A stretch of 38,154 nt of DNA from Fimenecus sp051881335 (GCA_051881335.1 JBJEPR010000196.1:1-38154), one strand, 5' to 3'; shown: positions 25,211 to 34,285, numbered from the stretch's first letter. The notes: generated by a model from the sequence alone, not told the origin. Numbers and translations: made by a program.

Positions 25211-25720
25211 TTACGGTGCGGCGTTTACGGTAACGGCAAAGGTTACGTTATCGGTGTATTCATTGATTGCCGCTGCGTCCCAAGCGGACTGTGCAACATC
25301 GACCTGCACGGTTTTGGTGAATGCGCCTGCCGCGACAACTGCCGCCGTGGTCGTGACATTGACATCGCCCGCCAAGGCATACGCCAAGGTTTCGCTTGCC
25401 GCAGAGGTCATAACGGGATTGGCGGGATTGGTCGGCGTCACGGTAACGGTAATGGTTTTGCCGGTTTGTAACTGGCTGACAACGGAGTAGTCAAACGCCG
25501 CGCTAGCATCGTCAACCAGAGTGCCCCACGGGATTTCCATCGACGCGGGATAGGTTACGGTAAAGCTTTCATCGGACGCAGAATAGGTGGTTTTCACCGG
25601 CACAACCGCCTCTTTCGGGTCGGCTGTGTTTTCATCAATCGTGCCCGTCGCAGCAAATGCCGGCACGCAAAGCGCGAACAGCATGGTCAGCGCCAAAAGA
25701 ACTGCTAAAATCTTTTTCAT
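25211..25720 (-). CDS. Small secreted beta-module protein, paralogue 5 of 6
   Basis: 169 aa. Signal peptide MKKILAVLLALTMLFALCVPAFAA is nearly the same as in paralogues 4 and 6. The shared module starts FTVTYPASMEIPWGT and ends WDAAAINEYTDNVTFAVTV. The middle (ALAGDVNVTTTAAVVAAGAFTKT) is Ala/Thr/Val-rich. No Cys occurs after the signal peptide, so folding does not depend on disulfides. Ribosome site GAGGAGAA. Function unknown. Confidence 0.85.
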   Translation of the reverse strand: MKKILAVLLALTMLFALCVPAFAATGTIDENTADPKEAVVPVKTTYSASDESFTVTYPASMEIPWGTLVDDASAAFDYSVVSQLQTGKTITVTVTPTNPANPVMTSAASETLAYALAGDVNVTTTAAVVAAGAFTKTVQVDVAQSAWDAAAINEYTDNVTFAVTVNAAP

Positions 25721-25754
25721 CGTCCATTCTCCTCAAAAACGAAATATAAATCGG

Positions 25755-26273
25755 TTACGCAGTAACCACATTCACGGTAAACAGAAGGGTGTCCGCATAT
25801 TCGCCGATAATGGCATTGTTCCAGTCGCTTTCCGCAACGGTAATTTTGGCTGCAGCATTTGTTGCGCTATCTGTCGGAGGATTGACAACGGGGCCTGCCG
25901 CAGTATAAGTGGTATCGCTGAGCGTGTAGGGCAGTTCCAGCGTTACGCCCGCTTCGGGAGCATAGGTCATAATATTCTGCGCATCTTTGTCTGCAACGCT
26001 GACTTCCAAATGTTTGCCGTATGCCAAATGGGATTCTACGGTATACGCAATGTCATACGCCGTTGTGGTCAACCACGGGATTTCGGTTTCTGCGGGAATC
26101 GATACGGTAAAGTTCTCCGCACTGCCGCCGCCGGGAAGCGTTGTCAGGGTTTTTACAATCGAGTCGCCTGTGCCGCCGTCCGCGGTAATATCTACCGTAC
26201 CTGCCGCAAAAGCCGGCACGCAAAGTGCAAACAGCATCGTGAGTGCCAAAGCAATCGAAAGGGCTTTTTTCAT
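25755..26273 (-). CDS. Small secreted beta-module protein, paralogue 4 of 6
   Basis: 172 aa. Signal peptide ending CVPAFAAG, a short DSIVKTLTTLPGGGSAENF segment, then the shared module from FTVSIPAETEIPWLT to WNNAIIGEYADTLLFTVNV. Relative to paralogues 2 and 3, GGG replaces the calcium-loop-like insertion between IVKT and AE(N/G/S)F. YGKHLEVSV matches YGKHLTVAV of paralogue 3. Ribosome site GAGGAGTG. Confidence 0.85.
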   Translation of the reverse strand: MKKALSIALALTMLFALCVPAFAAGTVDITADGGTGDSIVKTLTTLPGGGSAENFTVSIPAETEIPWLTTTAYDIAYTVESHLAYGKHLEVSVADKDAQNIMTYAPEAGVTLELPYTLSDTTYTAAGPVVNPPTDSATNAAAKITVAESDWNNAIIGEYADTLLFTVNVVTA

Positions 26274-26307
26274 AAATAATCACTCCTCAAAATTCTATAT
26301 GCTTGCT

Positions 26308-26835
26308 TTAGGAAAGCACATCTACCGTAAAGGTTAAGGTGTCTGCGTATTCGCCGACCACTGCGGTGTTCCAGTCATCACCTGCAACGCTGACGGTGAG
26401 GTTCTTTTGTACGCCGCGGTCATTGACGGTATCATAGGCAACGGGGGTAACGGTGTCAAAATTCTTATCGCCGCCGAGGGTGTATGCCAAGGTCAAGGTG
26501 CTCCCGCCCACAGCATATTTCATCGTGTTTGCGCCGTCGTTTGAAACGGCAACCGTCAGATGCTTGCCGTATTTCAAGTGCGCTTCCACATAATAGGGCA
26601 GTGTGGTCACTGTATCGGCAGTGCCCCACGGCAAGGTGGTGTCCGCCGGAATGGTCACCTTGAAGCTCTCCGCATCGGTATCGCCGATACCGTCATCATC
26701 GGTATCTTTCAAGGTCGCCGTCTTAATGATGGTGTCGCCCGTGCCCGCAGCGGTGATATCGGTCGCCGCAAAAGCGGGAATGCACAGTGCCAGCAGCATC
26801 GATACTGCCAAAAGAACGGAAAGTAACTTTTTCAT
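26308..26835 (-). CDS. Small secreted beta-module protein with thrombospondin-3-like calcium loop, paralogue 3 of 6
   Basis: 175 aa. Signal peptide ending CIPAFAA. Between the signal and the module lies DTDDDGIGDTD (44-54), the pattern of thrombospondin type 3 or EF-hand-like calcium loops (Asp at 44, 46, 48, Gly49, Asp52). The shared module runs from FKVTIPADTTLPWGT to WNTAVVGEYADTLTFTVDV, the best match to the family consensus. Calcium may stabilise the linker or mediate subunit contact; this is inference. Ribosome site GAGAGGAG. Confidence 0.86.
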   Translation of the reverse strand: MKKLLSVLLAVSMLLALCIPAFAATDITAAGTGDTIIKTATLKDTDDDGIGDTDAESFKVTIPADTTLPWGTADTVTTLPYYVEAHLKYGKHLTVAVSNDGANTMKYAVGGSTLTLAYTLGGDKNFDTVTPVAYDTVNDRGVQKNLTVSVAGDDWNTAVVGEYADTLTFTVDVLS

Positions 26836-26860
26836 TTTTTTTACTCCTCTCAGAGAACGC

Positions 26861-27382
26861 TTACGCCGTAACCACGGAAACCGTGTAGGTTAAAGTGTCC
26901 TGATATTCTTCAACGACGGCTGTGTTCCAACTGTCGGAGGTAACTTTGACGGTCAATGCCTGCACAACGCCGGTATCGTTTACGGTGTCATATACCCACG
27001 GATTTTCGGCAGTGAATTCCGTTTTGCCGTCAAGGGTGTACGGAATTTCATAAACGGCGTCAGAGGTTTTCATTGTGCCGGAACCGGTAACAACAACCTT
27101 GAGGAATTTGCCGCGCATCAGATGCGCTTCGGTCTTATAGCTGACATCGGTGTCTTCCTGCCCCCACGGAATGGTGGTGTCTGCCGGAATGGTCACGAGG
27201 AAGCCTTCGGCATCATCATCATCGGGGTCGATTTGACCGTTGCCGTTGCTGTCCTTTTTGGTCGAAGTCTTGATAATAACATCGCCCGCGGTTTCAGTTG
27301 TAATCTCGGTTGCCGCAAATGCGGGCACACACAGCGCAAGCAGCATAGACACTGCAAGCAGAACGGAAAGTACTTTTTTCAT
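26861..27382 (-). CDS. Small secreted beta-module protein with EF-hand/dockerin-like loop, paralogue 2 of 6
   Basis: 173 aa. Signal peptide nearly identical to paralogue 3. DSNGNGQIDPDD (44-55) fits a 12-residue EF-hand/dockerin loop (Asp44, Asn46, Asn48, Gly49, Ile51, Asp52). The shared module goes from FLVTIPADTTIPWGQ to WNTAVVEEYQDTLTYTVSV, very close to paralogue 3, pointing to recent duplication. Ribosome site AAAGGAG. Confidence 0.86.
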   Translation of the reverse strand: MKKVLSVLLAVSMLLALCVPAFAATEITTETAGDVIIKTSTKKDSNGNGQIDPDDDDAEGFLVTIPADTTIPWGQEDTDVSYKTEAHLMRGKFLKVVVTGSGTMKTSDAVYEIPYTLDGKTEFTAENPWVYDTVNDTGVVQALTVKVTSDSWNTAVVEEYQDTLTYTVSVVTA

Positions 27383-27417
27383 AAATTTGCTCCTTTATAA
27401 CAATTTTGTTTTTATAA

Positions 27418-27861
27418 CTAAGCGTTTTTATATTCTGCCGTAAAAGTCAGCAGATCTTTGTGCTCGCCCGCCGCAGCTCTCTGCCATTCGGCGTTTTGCA
27501 CTGTTACGGAAAGCGGAAATGCCTTGCCGTAATCTCCGGGGAGAAACGCGATTGCATCTGCCCCGTGCAGGGTATATGCGATTTTGCTGTCCGCATCGGT
27601 TTCGTGTACCAACCGGTATGCATTTGCGGAAGTCACCGTAACCTCTACCGTTTTTCCGGGCGGAATCAGCATCGTTTCCGCCTTAATTTCCCCGATGCTA
27701 TGCGACGATGCTTCCCAGGGGATTTGCGTGTCTGCCGGGTAGGAAATCGCCCATGCGGCACTGCTCGCGCCTGTCGAAATCGTCATACTGTCAGCAAAAC
27801 ACGGTATCGTACAAAGCAAGAGCAACGCACCCGCAAGCAGAACGGATAAGATTTTCTTCAT
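27418..27861 (-). CDS. Small secreted beta-module protein, paralogue 1 of 6 (divergent)
   Basis: ATG 27861 (147 aa) has AGGAG at good spacing; upstream in-frame GTG/ATG codons overlap the ribosome site. Signal peptide ends IPCFADS. The shared module is more diverged: WAISYPADTQIPWEA to WQRAAAGEHKDLLTFTAEY, with PPGKTVEVTV in the middle. It follows the giant gene by 19 nt. Its difference from the others suggests a special place in any assembly, such as contact with the giant protein; that is speculation. Confidence 0.83.
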   Translation of the reverse strand: MKKILSVLLAGALLLLCTIPCFADSMTISTGASSAAWAISYPADTQIPWEASSHSIGEIKAETMLIPPGKTVEVTVTSANAYRLVHETDADSKIAYTLHGADAIAFLPGDYGKAFPLSVTVQNAEWQRAAAGEHKDLLTFTAEYKNA

Positions 27862-27880
27862 CAGCATCACTCCTCTCCTC

Positions 27881-30800
27881 TTACGGCGCCGGCGTATACG
27901 AAACCGTATATGTCAGCGTGGTTTTATACGCACCGACAGGTACCGACGACCAGCCGGAAACCGCAACGGTCGGCTTATTGGTCGGGGTAATGTCGGTATT
28001 GGTACCGGTAAAGGTTTCCGCCGCACCGAAGTTTGTCGGCGTGTAGGTCAGCTGTGCAGAAGTCCCCTCGGCACTCATTTGATTGGTGCCGTCGTTCGTC
28101 ACCAGCACATCCAGTTTTGCACCCGCCGCCAAGTCACAAGTCACGGAATAGGATGCATCCTTCGCGGAAGAATCGTTCCAGTCCACGGAAATTTCCGCCG
28201 GATACGTGACGGTGTAGGTATCCACATGCGGGTCGGGCCCGTCGGTGGAGGTAAAGGTAACCGGCACATCTACGGTGTATATCACACCGCCCTCGATGTT
28301 ATCCGAGTCGTAAACATTTAAGGTGATAGAGCCCTCATAGGTCGCACCCTTTGTCACATTTGCCGCCGTCGCGCTGTCTACGGAAACCTCAATCGGCACA
28401 CGGGACAGCGTATTGGTCCCGCTGTTTAAGAAGGTACCGAGCGTCAGCTCCGTGTCGGCAGTCATACCGTCCACGGCAAAAGCATTCAATGCTGTATATT
28501 CTTCACCGGCAGTCTGTGTCAGCTTCAAGTCGGAAACTGCTTTGAGCGTAACCGTATGGTTATATCTTGCCGCCACATAAGACATATCGGCATATACCGT
28601 AACCGTCTCTTTGCCGCCGTTGTCGAGCGCCGCACCGGTCGCGGTAATATCATTCCCGCCGGTCGCGGCATCCTTCGCCGTTACTTCTGCCACAGGGAAC
28701 AGCTTCGCCAGTGCCGCATAAGCCTCGCTCAATTCTTTCACCTGGAAATACCGCGGCAACAGCGCTTCATACTGGCCGAGACAATACTCAATCTCTTTCA
28801 GCTTATCCACATCGTCTAACGGTGCTTTCGCCGCAATCAGCGGAGAAGCATATGCGTAGGACGCATCAATCCGATTTGTATACTGCACAATCCCGCCCAA
28901 AGCTGTGGAGCCGTCAGGCTGTAGCTTTTCCGTTGCGTTGCGCCCAATCGCTTTAACCGCGTTATACATCTTTGCAAAGCTTGCCAGTTCCGGTGAGGTG
29001 GCATTGGTTACCATCGCCTTGGCAAACACGCTCATATCATTGAATTGCTGCAAGGTTGTATCTATATTGGTATTGGTGCAACTGATATACTTGATTGACG
29101 GGTCTGCCGTCAAGCCGCCCGTATCCGCCTCGTACAATGCGGCAACTTGGTCGCGGAAGCTTTGCGCCTCCGTCATATCGTCGGTCAGCTCCAAAATTCG
29201 CTTTGCCGCCGCATAGGCGTTTTTAAGCGCTGTCAAATTTTCTTCCGAAATTGACGCCTTTACACTGTCCGACGACCGCATATAGCCTTTTTCATACATC
29301 GCAACGATGTCCTCAGCCGCGGCGGCATCTGCAATGCCCAACGCGCTGTAATCAATCGTGCCCGAAGCATAGTCATACGGCGTGACCAGTTGTTTCCCAT
29401 CTGAGGTAACATCGGCATTTTTCGCCTTGTCATCCAATGCTTCAATGGCTTGGGTCAATTCAATGTCGGTATCAAAGCGGGTATCCGGCGCCCACGCCTC
29501 TTTTGCCATTTCGGTCGCGTAATCGTCATACAGCGGCTTATAGGTTGTTGTCAGCTCGTTATATGCGCGAACCACATCGGGATGGGCTTTCTGATAGGCA
29601 GACAAATTATTATAAGCCGTTTCGCACGCTTCGTAGTTCGTCTTGAAAACGCCTTCACCGACATAAGGGCTTAACTCGGAAACCATACGCTCAAAATTGC
29701 TCGAGTCGTTGGTCTTGACCTTGAAGTATTCGTCCATATTGGTGACCGTAATGCCGTTATCCGAATTCAGCTCGGCTTTAATCGCATCCGCAGACATTGT
29801 ACGGCTTGTGCAGGAAGGGTCATAGGTAAAGCCCATAGCATCAATTGTCACAGATTTGCCGACATTGCCACCCGTGAAATCCCAAAAAGCGACTTTCACC
29901 TGCTTGACCGTATAATTTTGCAGTTCGTTATCAAAATAGTACGGACTTGAACCGTTTGCAAGACGGAATTTGGAAAGCGGAATTTGGATAAAGCCTTGAT
30001 AGTTCTGCAGGTTGTTATTTTCACCCGGCATAATCGTGGAACAACCGGCCCATGCGGAAATAATCGTTTCTTCATCCGGCGCGAGAGACAGCTCCACCGC
30101 TTCCCATTCGCCGTTTTCGTCTAACTGATAGATTCTTTGGCTGGCGCTGGAAGTACGCCCGGCGCAATAATAAAATACAACATCATTTCCCGTGCTTTTG
30201 TCCTCGCAAATGAGGCGAATATTCATTGCAAGATCTTGCACATCGGAGTAATCCAAATACATAACGAACGAATTCGGATAAGCGCTGCCGTAACGGGTAT
30301 CATTTGTTGAATCTTTCCCATCAGATTTTGTCGATGTGCCGTCCAAGTACAAAGCGCTTAAATCAAGCCCCGGTAACTCGCTCCAAGTATTTGCATTCGC
30401 CCCTTGATAGGTGACCGAAACAACCGCATATTTTTTACTGGAGCCCGAATTGTTTAAATCACCATTCAAAATTGCAGTTACGCCTTTGGACCGGTTAAAG
30501 CCGCTATCCGTAATTTCGGCATCCATCCAAGAGTAATATGTCTCCCCATCCTCACCGAGCTTATTTCCGCTTGACGGAGTGTAGGAGGTCACTTCCCAAC
30601 CAATTGAAAAATCAGTAGTATGCGATTTGTATTCGCTGGTTGTGTAGGAAACCAAATTTTTGGTATTATTCACATCGGCCGCAACATTATCCTGTCTTGT
30701 CGGCCAGTCATCATAATATTTTAAGGACCGTTGCCCGACCGTGTAATTCGTTTCAAAATCGTTAAACGGGATAAACGGATAGGCGCCGATGGAATAGCCG

Positions 30801-33112
30801 GTTTTCACCTCGTCACCCATCATCAAATTATAGAGCGTTAGGAATTTCTCCTCCATCTCCTTGCCGAGCAGTTCAAACTGCCCCAAGTTAAAGGATTGGT
30901 AGAGCGCCATTAGCTCTTTCAAAGTGGTTTTCAGCTCCGTAGAAGAGGTGTCGGCAAATTCCACCTTCGGCAGCTGCTCTACGCCGCGTTCAAATTCGGC
31001 AACCGCATTGTAGGATTTCGCCGCACTGCCGCTTCCGACATATTTTTCCATAAACGCTTTGGACGCAGTATAGCGCGCAACCGCTTCGGGATATGCGGTT
31101 TCCATTGAAGCGATGGCTTCCGCCACGGTTGAGCACCCGGGGAAGCAGTCAATATAGACCTCTATCAACGAATCAATCATATTCAGCGCATCCACATCGT
31201 CCAAGGACGGAATGTCGCCGCAGTATGTCAAAATATATTCTGCAATGGATTTCGGCACTTCCACGGTGCGGTCATAGTATTTGGCAATACGATACCCGTA
31301 GTCGCCGGAAAAGCCGCCGGTTTCAGTAGGGAACTGCACGGCACAGGTCGATGAAATCGCATTGGTGCTCGCGTCATAATCCGTGCCGGCAACCAAGCTG
31401 TCGGTGGTTTTTTGACAGAATATCACCTGGTCCAAATAAAAGCTCTTTTTGACCGAATCATCCGACCAACCGTCGATTTCAAAGCCGGCGGACATCATAT
31501 CGTTAATTGCTTTCGGCGCGTTTTCACGGTCGATTTGGTAATTTTTCGACCCGTCTGCATTGTCCGTAACCGTAGCAGTTGTGCCAGGCGCTAACACCCA
31601 ACCAATTTGGCGTTGGCGGCGATAATATCTCGCGTCCGACACAGACCAGCTCCCATTCCACTGGATATAAACATTCTGTATCAGCAAAGCTTCGTTGACC
31701 GGCGTACCTTTCGGGTTTACCTTCATTCTGTACGCTGCCAGGCTTTCCACCGTCATCGTGTCGGCGTAGTCCTCTCTTGTACCATACTCTACCGTTGTGG
31801 CTTCTGCTGTTGCGCTGGAGCCGTCCGCTAAATTGAAGGTCCAGCCGTTCGGGTTGTTGGACTGCAGGAAACGATGGCTCGCTGTAAAGGCATTGCCTTT
31901 TGCGTCACTTTTACTGCCTTCCACTGCGCTCGGATTCGTAACATTGGTATTGTCGCCGGTAATATACTGGTCCTCCTGCAACAGGAAGTACGAAACCGGA
32001 ATACGGATATAGCCTTTATAGCCGCCGAGCCCTGACACATATCCATCGGTCATCGTGATTTCTTCCCACATCCCGTCGGCGTTCTGAATGTAAACATCGC
32101 CTTTTTCCCCTGCGGTATTGCTGTCCGCGCCGGTGGATTTCGTGGAGAAGAGAACGCCGTAGGCATCCCAACCGTCACCGTCCGTGCCGTCCCACCAATA
32201 ATATTTATCTTTGTTGTTCGGGCGCAAATTAAAGGATATTCTGTCCAGCTCAACATCGGAGAGGTCTAAGTAGAACCAAACCTCCTGCGCATTTCCGAAG
32301 TCATAGTGTTCACGCGACCAAGAGGTATCAAACGAATACGCTGTACCGCTGTATGCACTGTTAATCCAAAAACGGTAGGCATTCGTACCGGACTCACCCA
32401 TTGCGGTAAATTTGCCGTTCGCGTCTATCGCCTGGCTTTGCCCGTACTGCAAATAGTCTGCACTGTTCTCACTACCCGTGCTACTGGGCGAGACACCGCC
32501 GACTTTCCAAGAGCCTTTAGCCTCAAAGTTCAGCATTTCTCTGCCGACCCAGTCTTCCTCAGGTGCCCAGTTTTCCGTAATATTATAATATGGTGTTTCG
32601 CTGGCAAGGGTATGCGCCCAATCCGAAGCCCAACCCTCGTTATCCACAGCCATCAAGGCAACATCGTACCGCGCACCCACTTGATAGCCGCTCGGCAAAA
32701 CTGACGCAATAGTTGCGGCGTCCACAGTAAGCTGCAAATCATAGTCTGCCGCCATCGCCGCAACGATGCTCGCGGTGTCATACGCCTTTTGCAGCAGCAC
32801 CGTACGCGTGCCGTTGCTTTGCATCTCCGTAATCATTACGATATAGGAAGCGATATATTTGGTGTCTGCCCCGTCATATGTTTTTTGCGCATTGGCATGG
32901 GGGAAAGACACCGTAATGCTGTTGTCCGCATTCACGGTGGCAACAAAATTGACAGTAAACGCCCCCTCGCTGCTGTCCTCGCCCCAATACGGCGCAGGAT
33001 CATACGCTCCTGCAGTCGCCGCCAGTGCAAACGGCAAAGACGACACCAAAAGCACCAAGCACATAATCAAAGCTGTTATGCTCTTTCCGATTTTTATGCT
33101 TTTCTTTTGCAT
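27881..33112 (-). CDS. Giant secreted multidomain surface protein (1743 aa)
   Basis: ATG 33112 with AAGGAG. Signal peptide about 1-32. Rough domain order: Fn3-like strands (about 45-175); a jelly-roll/CBM-like module (about 190-570; WYFLDL-type strands, WEEITMTDGYVSGLGGYKG, FYLDQVIF); a helical stretch (about 600-770); a second jelly-roll-like module (about 780-1095; WEAVELSLAPDEE, YQGFIQIPLSKF, TIDAMGFTYD); a long helical stretch (about 1110-1470); a beta domain (about 1475-1625); and a final copy of the operon's small module (about 1629-1743; YTVTYPAEISVDWND to VPVGAYKTTLTYTVSY). No catalytic motif, LPxTG or cell-wall-binding repeat was recognised. It is probably a scaffold or adhesin, possibly binding carbohydrate through its jelly-roll modules. 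Confidence 0.85.
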   Translation of the reverse strand: MQKKSIKIGKSITALIMCLVLLVSSLPFALAATAGAYDPAPYWGEDSSEGAFTVNFVATVNADNSITVSFPHANAQKTYDGADTKYIASYIVMITEMQSNGTRTVLLQKAYDTASIVAAMAADYDLQLTVDAATIASVLPSGYQVGARYDVALMAVDNEGWASDWAHTLASETPYYNITENWAPEEDWVGREMLNFEAKGSWKVGGVSPSSTGSENSADYLQYGQSQAIDANGKFTAMGESGTNAYRFWINSAYSGTAYSFDTSWSREHYDFGNAQEVWFYLDLSDVELDRISFNLRPNNKDKYYWWDGTDGDGWDAYGVLFSTKSTGADSNTAGEKGDVYIQNADGMWEEITMTDGYVSGLGGYKGYIRIPVSYFLLQEDQYITGDNTNVTNPSAVEGSKSDAKGNAFTASHRFLQSNNPNGWTFNLADGSSATAEATTVEYGTREDYADTMTVESLAAYRMKVNPKGTPVNEALLIQNVYIQWNGSWSVSDARYYRRQRQIGWVLAPGTTATVTDNADGSKNYQIDRENAPKAINDMMSAGFEIDGWSDDSVKKSFYLDQVIFCQKTTDSLVAGTDYDASTNAISSTCAVQFPTETGGFSGDYGYRIAKYYDRTVEVPKSIAEYILTYCGDIPSLDDVDALNMIDSLIEVYIDCFPGCSTVAEAIASMETAYPEAVARYTASKAFMEKYVGSGSAAKSYNAVAEFERGVEQLPKVEFADTSSTELKTTLKELMALYQSFNLGQFELLGKEMEEKFLTLYNLMMGDEVKTGYSIGAYPFIPFNDFETNYTVGQRSLKYYDDWPTRQDNVAADVNNTKNLVSYTTSEYKSHTTDFSIGWEVTSYTPSSGNKLGEDGETYYSWMDAEITDSGFNRSKGVTAILNGDLNNSGSSKKYAVVSVTYQGANANTWSELPGLDLSALYLDGTSTKSDGKDSTNDTRYGSAYPNSFVMYLDYSDVQDLAMNIRLICEDKSTGNDVVFYYCAGRTSSASQRIYQLDENGEWEAVELSLAPDEETIISAWAGCSTIMPGENNNLQNYQGFIQIPLSKFRLANGSSPYYFDNELQNYTVKQVKVAFWDFTGGNVGKSVTIDAMGFTYDPSCTSRTMSADAIKAELNSDNGITVTNMDEYFKVKTNDSSNFERMVSELSPYVGEGVFKTNYEACETAYNNLSAYQKAHPDVVRAYNELTTTYKPLYDDYATEMAKEAWAPDTRFDTDIELTQAIEALDDKAKNADVTSDGKQLVTPYDYASGTIDYSALGIADAAAAEDIVAMYEKGYMRSSDSVKASISEENLTALKNAYAAAKRILELTDDMTEAQSFRDQVAALYEADTGGLTADPSIKYISCTNTNIDTTLQQFNDMSVFAKAMVTNATSPELASFAKMYNAVKAIGRNATEKLQPDGSTALGGIVQYTNRIDASYAYASPLIAAKAPLDDVDKLKEIEYCLGQYEALLPRYFQVKELSEAYAALAKLFPVAEVTAKDAATGGNDITATGAALDNGGKETVTVYADMSYVAARYNHTVTLKAVSDLKLTQTAGEEYTALNAFAVDGMTADTELTLGTFLNSGTNTLSRVPIEVSVDSATAANVTKGATYEGSITLNVYDSDNIEGGVIYTVDVPVTFTSTDGPDPHVDTYTVTYPAEISVDWNDSSAKDASYSVTCDLAAGAKLDVLVTNDGTNQMSAEGTSAQLTYTPTNFGAAETFTGTNTDITPTNKPTVAVSGWSSVPVGAYKTTLTYTVSYTPAP

Positions 33113-33181
33113 AACGCGCTTCTCCTTTCATCGCTATACTTATAGAATACGAATTTTGTTGCAGGGAAAGCCCTCTGCCGC

Positions 33182-33985
33182 TTACTCGGCAGGCGCTTCC
33201 GCAATCACGGTTGTTTTAATATCCATATTGTTGAGCGGCCGCTGTTCTTGGTCAAAAGAAGTGGGCTTATAATGTAAAATCACATTGTAAGTTCCCTCCT
33301 CCAGCGGACGGTTCAGCGTGAATTTGGAAATCGAGTATCCGGGCGGCAACAGATTAGAGGTATAAATAATCTCGCCCGTGTCTGCCAATTCCATTTCAAT
33401 CACGAAAAAGCAGGGGTTGCTTTCCGGATTGGAAAATACATAATTCTGCTCCCGCTGTCCGGCGACCAAATGCATTTCCGGCGCACCGTTTACGGTAATG
33501 TTGCGCCCGGAAGTGTCAATTTTTTCCGGAATGGAGAGCTCGCCCTCGCCCAAAACGGCGTTTGCATCAATCACGCCCGGCGCGCGGGTGGTTGTTTCCG
33601 GCTCGGCGTTTGTCGGAAGCACGGCTTTCAGCAGGAATGCAAGCCCCACCAGCAACGCCGCCGCCAGCAAAATCCAAAGCAGCCACAGCAACAAAACATC
33701 TTTGACAATCGACAGATATTCGTTCTCGCCAACCTGTATATAGCCGAGAATTTTGGCGTGCGGCATTTTGGAAACCGCATACACGGGCAGCTTCCCTTCC
33801 CCGCAGGTAACGGTGCCGATTTCCTCGCGCCCCTTGCCAATCTGCCCCACAACAGAAAATCCGCCGGCGGGATACAGTTCATCCATCTGTTTCTTTTTAT
33901 AATAGGAAACCGTAAAGCGTTCCTTTTTCTTATTGTATACGCCGCCGCCGTTCACGGATACTGCGGTAAAAAGCTTTTCTGACAA
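33182..33985 (-). CDS. Single-pass membrane protein, first gene of the surface operon
   Basis: TTG 33985 (267 aa) is eight bases after GGAGG; another TTG at 33991 is too close to it. The N-terminal 90 residues are soluble and probably cytoplasmic (FTVSYYKKKQMDELYPAGG, GREEIGTVTCGEGKLPVYAV). A membrane helix lies at about 94-119 (VLLLWLLWILLAAALLVGL), then an outside Thr-rich linker (EPETTTRAPG) and a beta domain (VAGQREQNYVFSNPESNPCFFVIEMEL, LPPGYSISKFTLNRPLEEGTYNVILHY). I do not recognise the family with certainty. Being first and spanning the membrane, it could link the surface assembly to the cell interior. Confidence 0.78.
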   Translation of the reverse strand: MSEKLFTAVSVNGGGVYNKKKERFTVSYYKKKQMDELYPAGGFSVVGQIGKGREEIGTVTCGEGKLPVYAVSKMPHAKILGYIQVGENEYLSIVKDVLLLWLLWILLAAALLVGLAFLLKAVLPTNAEPETTTRAPGVIDANAVLGEGELSIPEKIDTSGRNITVNGAPEMHLVAGQREQNYVFSNPESNPCFFVIEMELADTGEIIYTSNLLPPGYSISKFTLNRPLEEGTYNVILHYKPTSFDQEQRPLNNMDIKTTVIAEAPAE

Positions 33986-34089
33986 CTGCAAAACCTCCGA
34001 AAATTCAAATCACAAAAGCCTAAAACATAAAGCCAATTTAAGATATATGCAGGCCCAGACATAGGTATACATATATTTTTATGGATAGA

Positions 34090-34118
34090 ATTATATGCAC
34101 TTTGGAAAGAAATGTCAA
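34090..34118 (-). promoter_or_regulatory. Perfect-consensus promoter of the surface operon
   Basis: Minus strand TTGACA (34113-34118), 17-bp spacer, TATAAT (34090-34095): both boxes and the spacing match the sigma-A consensus exactly. The leader of about 98 nt contains ATATATG..CATATAT arms (about 34080-34043), a possible hairpin or operator. The remaining gap to 34630 holds a 20-bp palindrome and degenerate repeats. Confidence 0.88.
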
Positions 34119-34285
34119 GGCGGTTTCGTGAAAAAAGCGGGAATTTTACAGAATTTTTACAAAGTTTTTTTGTTGAAATAGTAAAACAGACTTATCGGTT
34201 TTTTGTTTATTTTTCCCATACAGAAAAAAGAACAAAAATTGCAGTACCGATACACTTTGCCGCCGAGCACCAAAAACAGACTATG

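Noticed and set aside
26861..27382. A true cellulosomal dockerin
   Set aside because: Only one EF-hand-like loop is present. Dockerins have two duplicated loops with flanking helices, and no cohesin domain was recognised.
24681..27870. Regular spacing of similar DNA that could suggest a CRISPR-like or tandem repeat array
   Set aside because: The repeated units are whole genes of about 0.5 kb with signal peptides. Similarity is at the protein level, not identical short direct repeats.
23662..33985. Sortase-assembled pilus operon
   Set aside because: No sortase gene, no LPxTG or pilin motif, and no class C sorting signal were found in any product.
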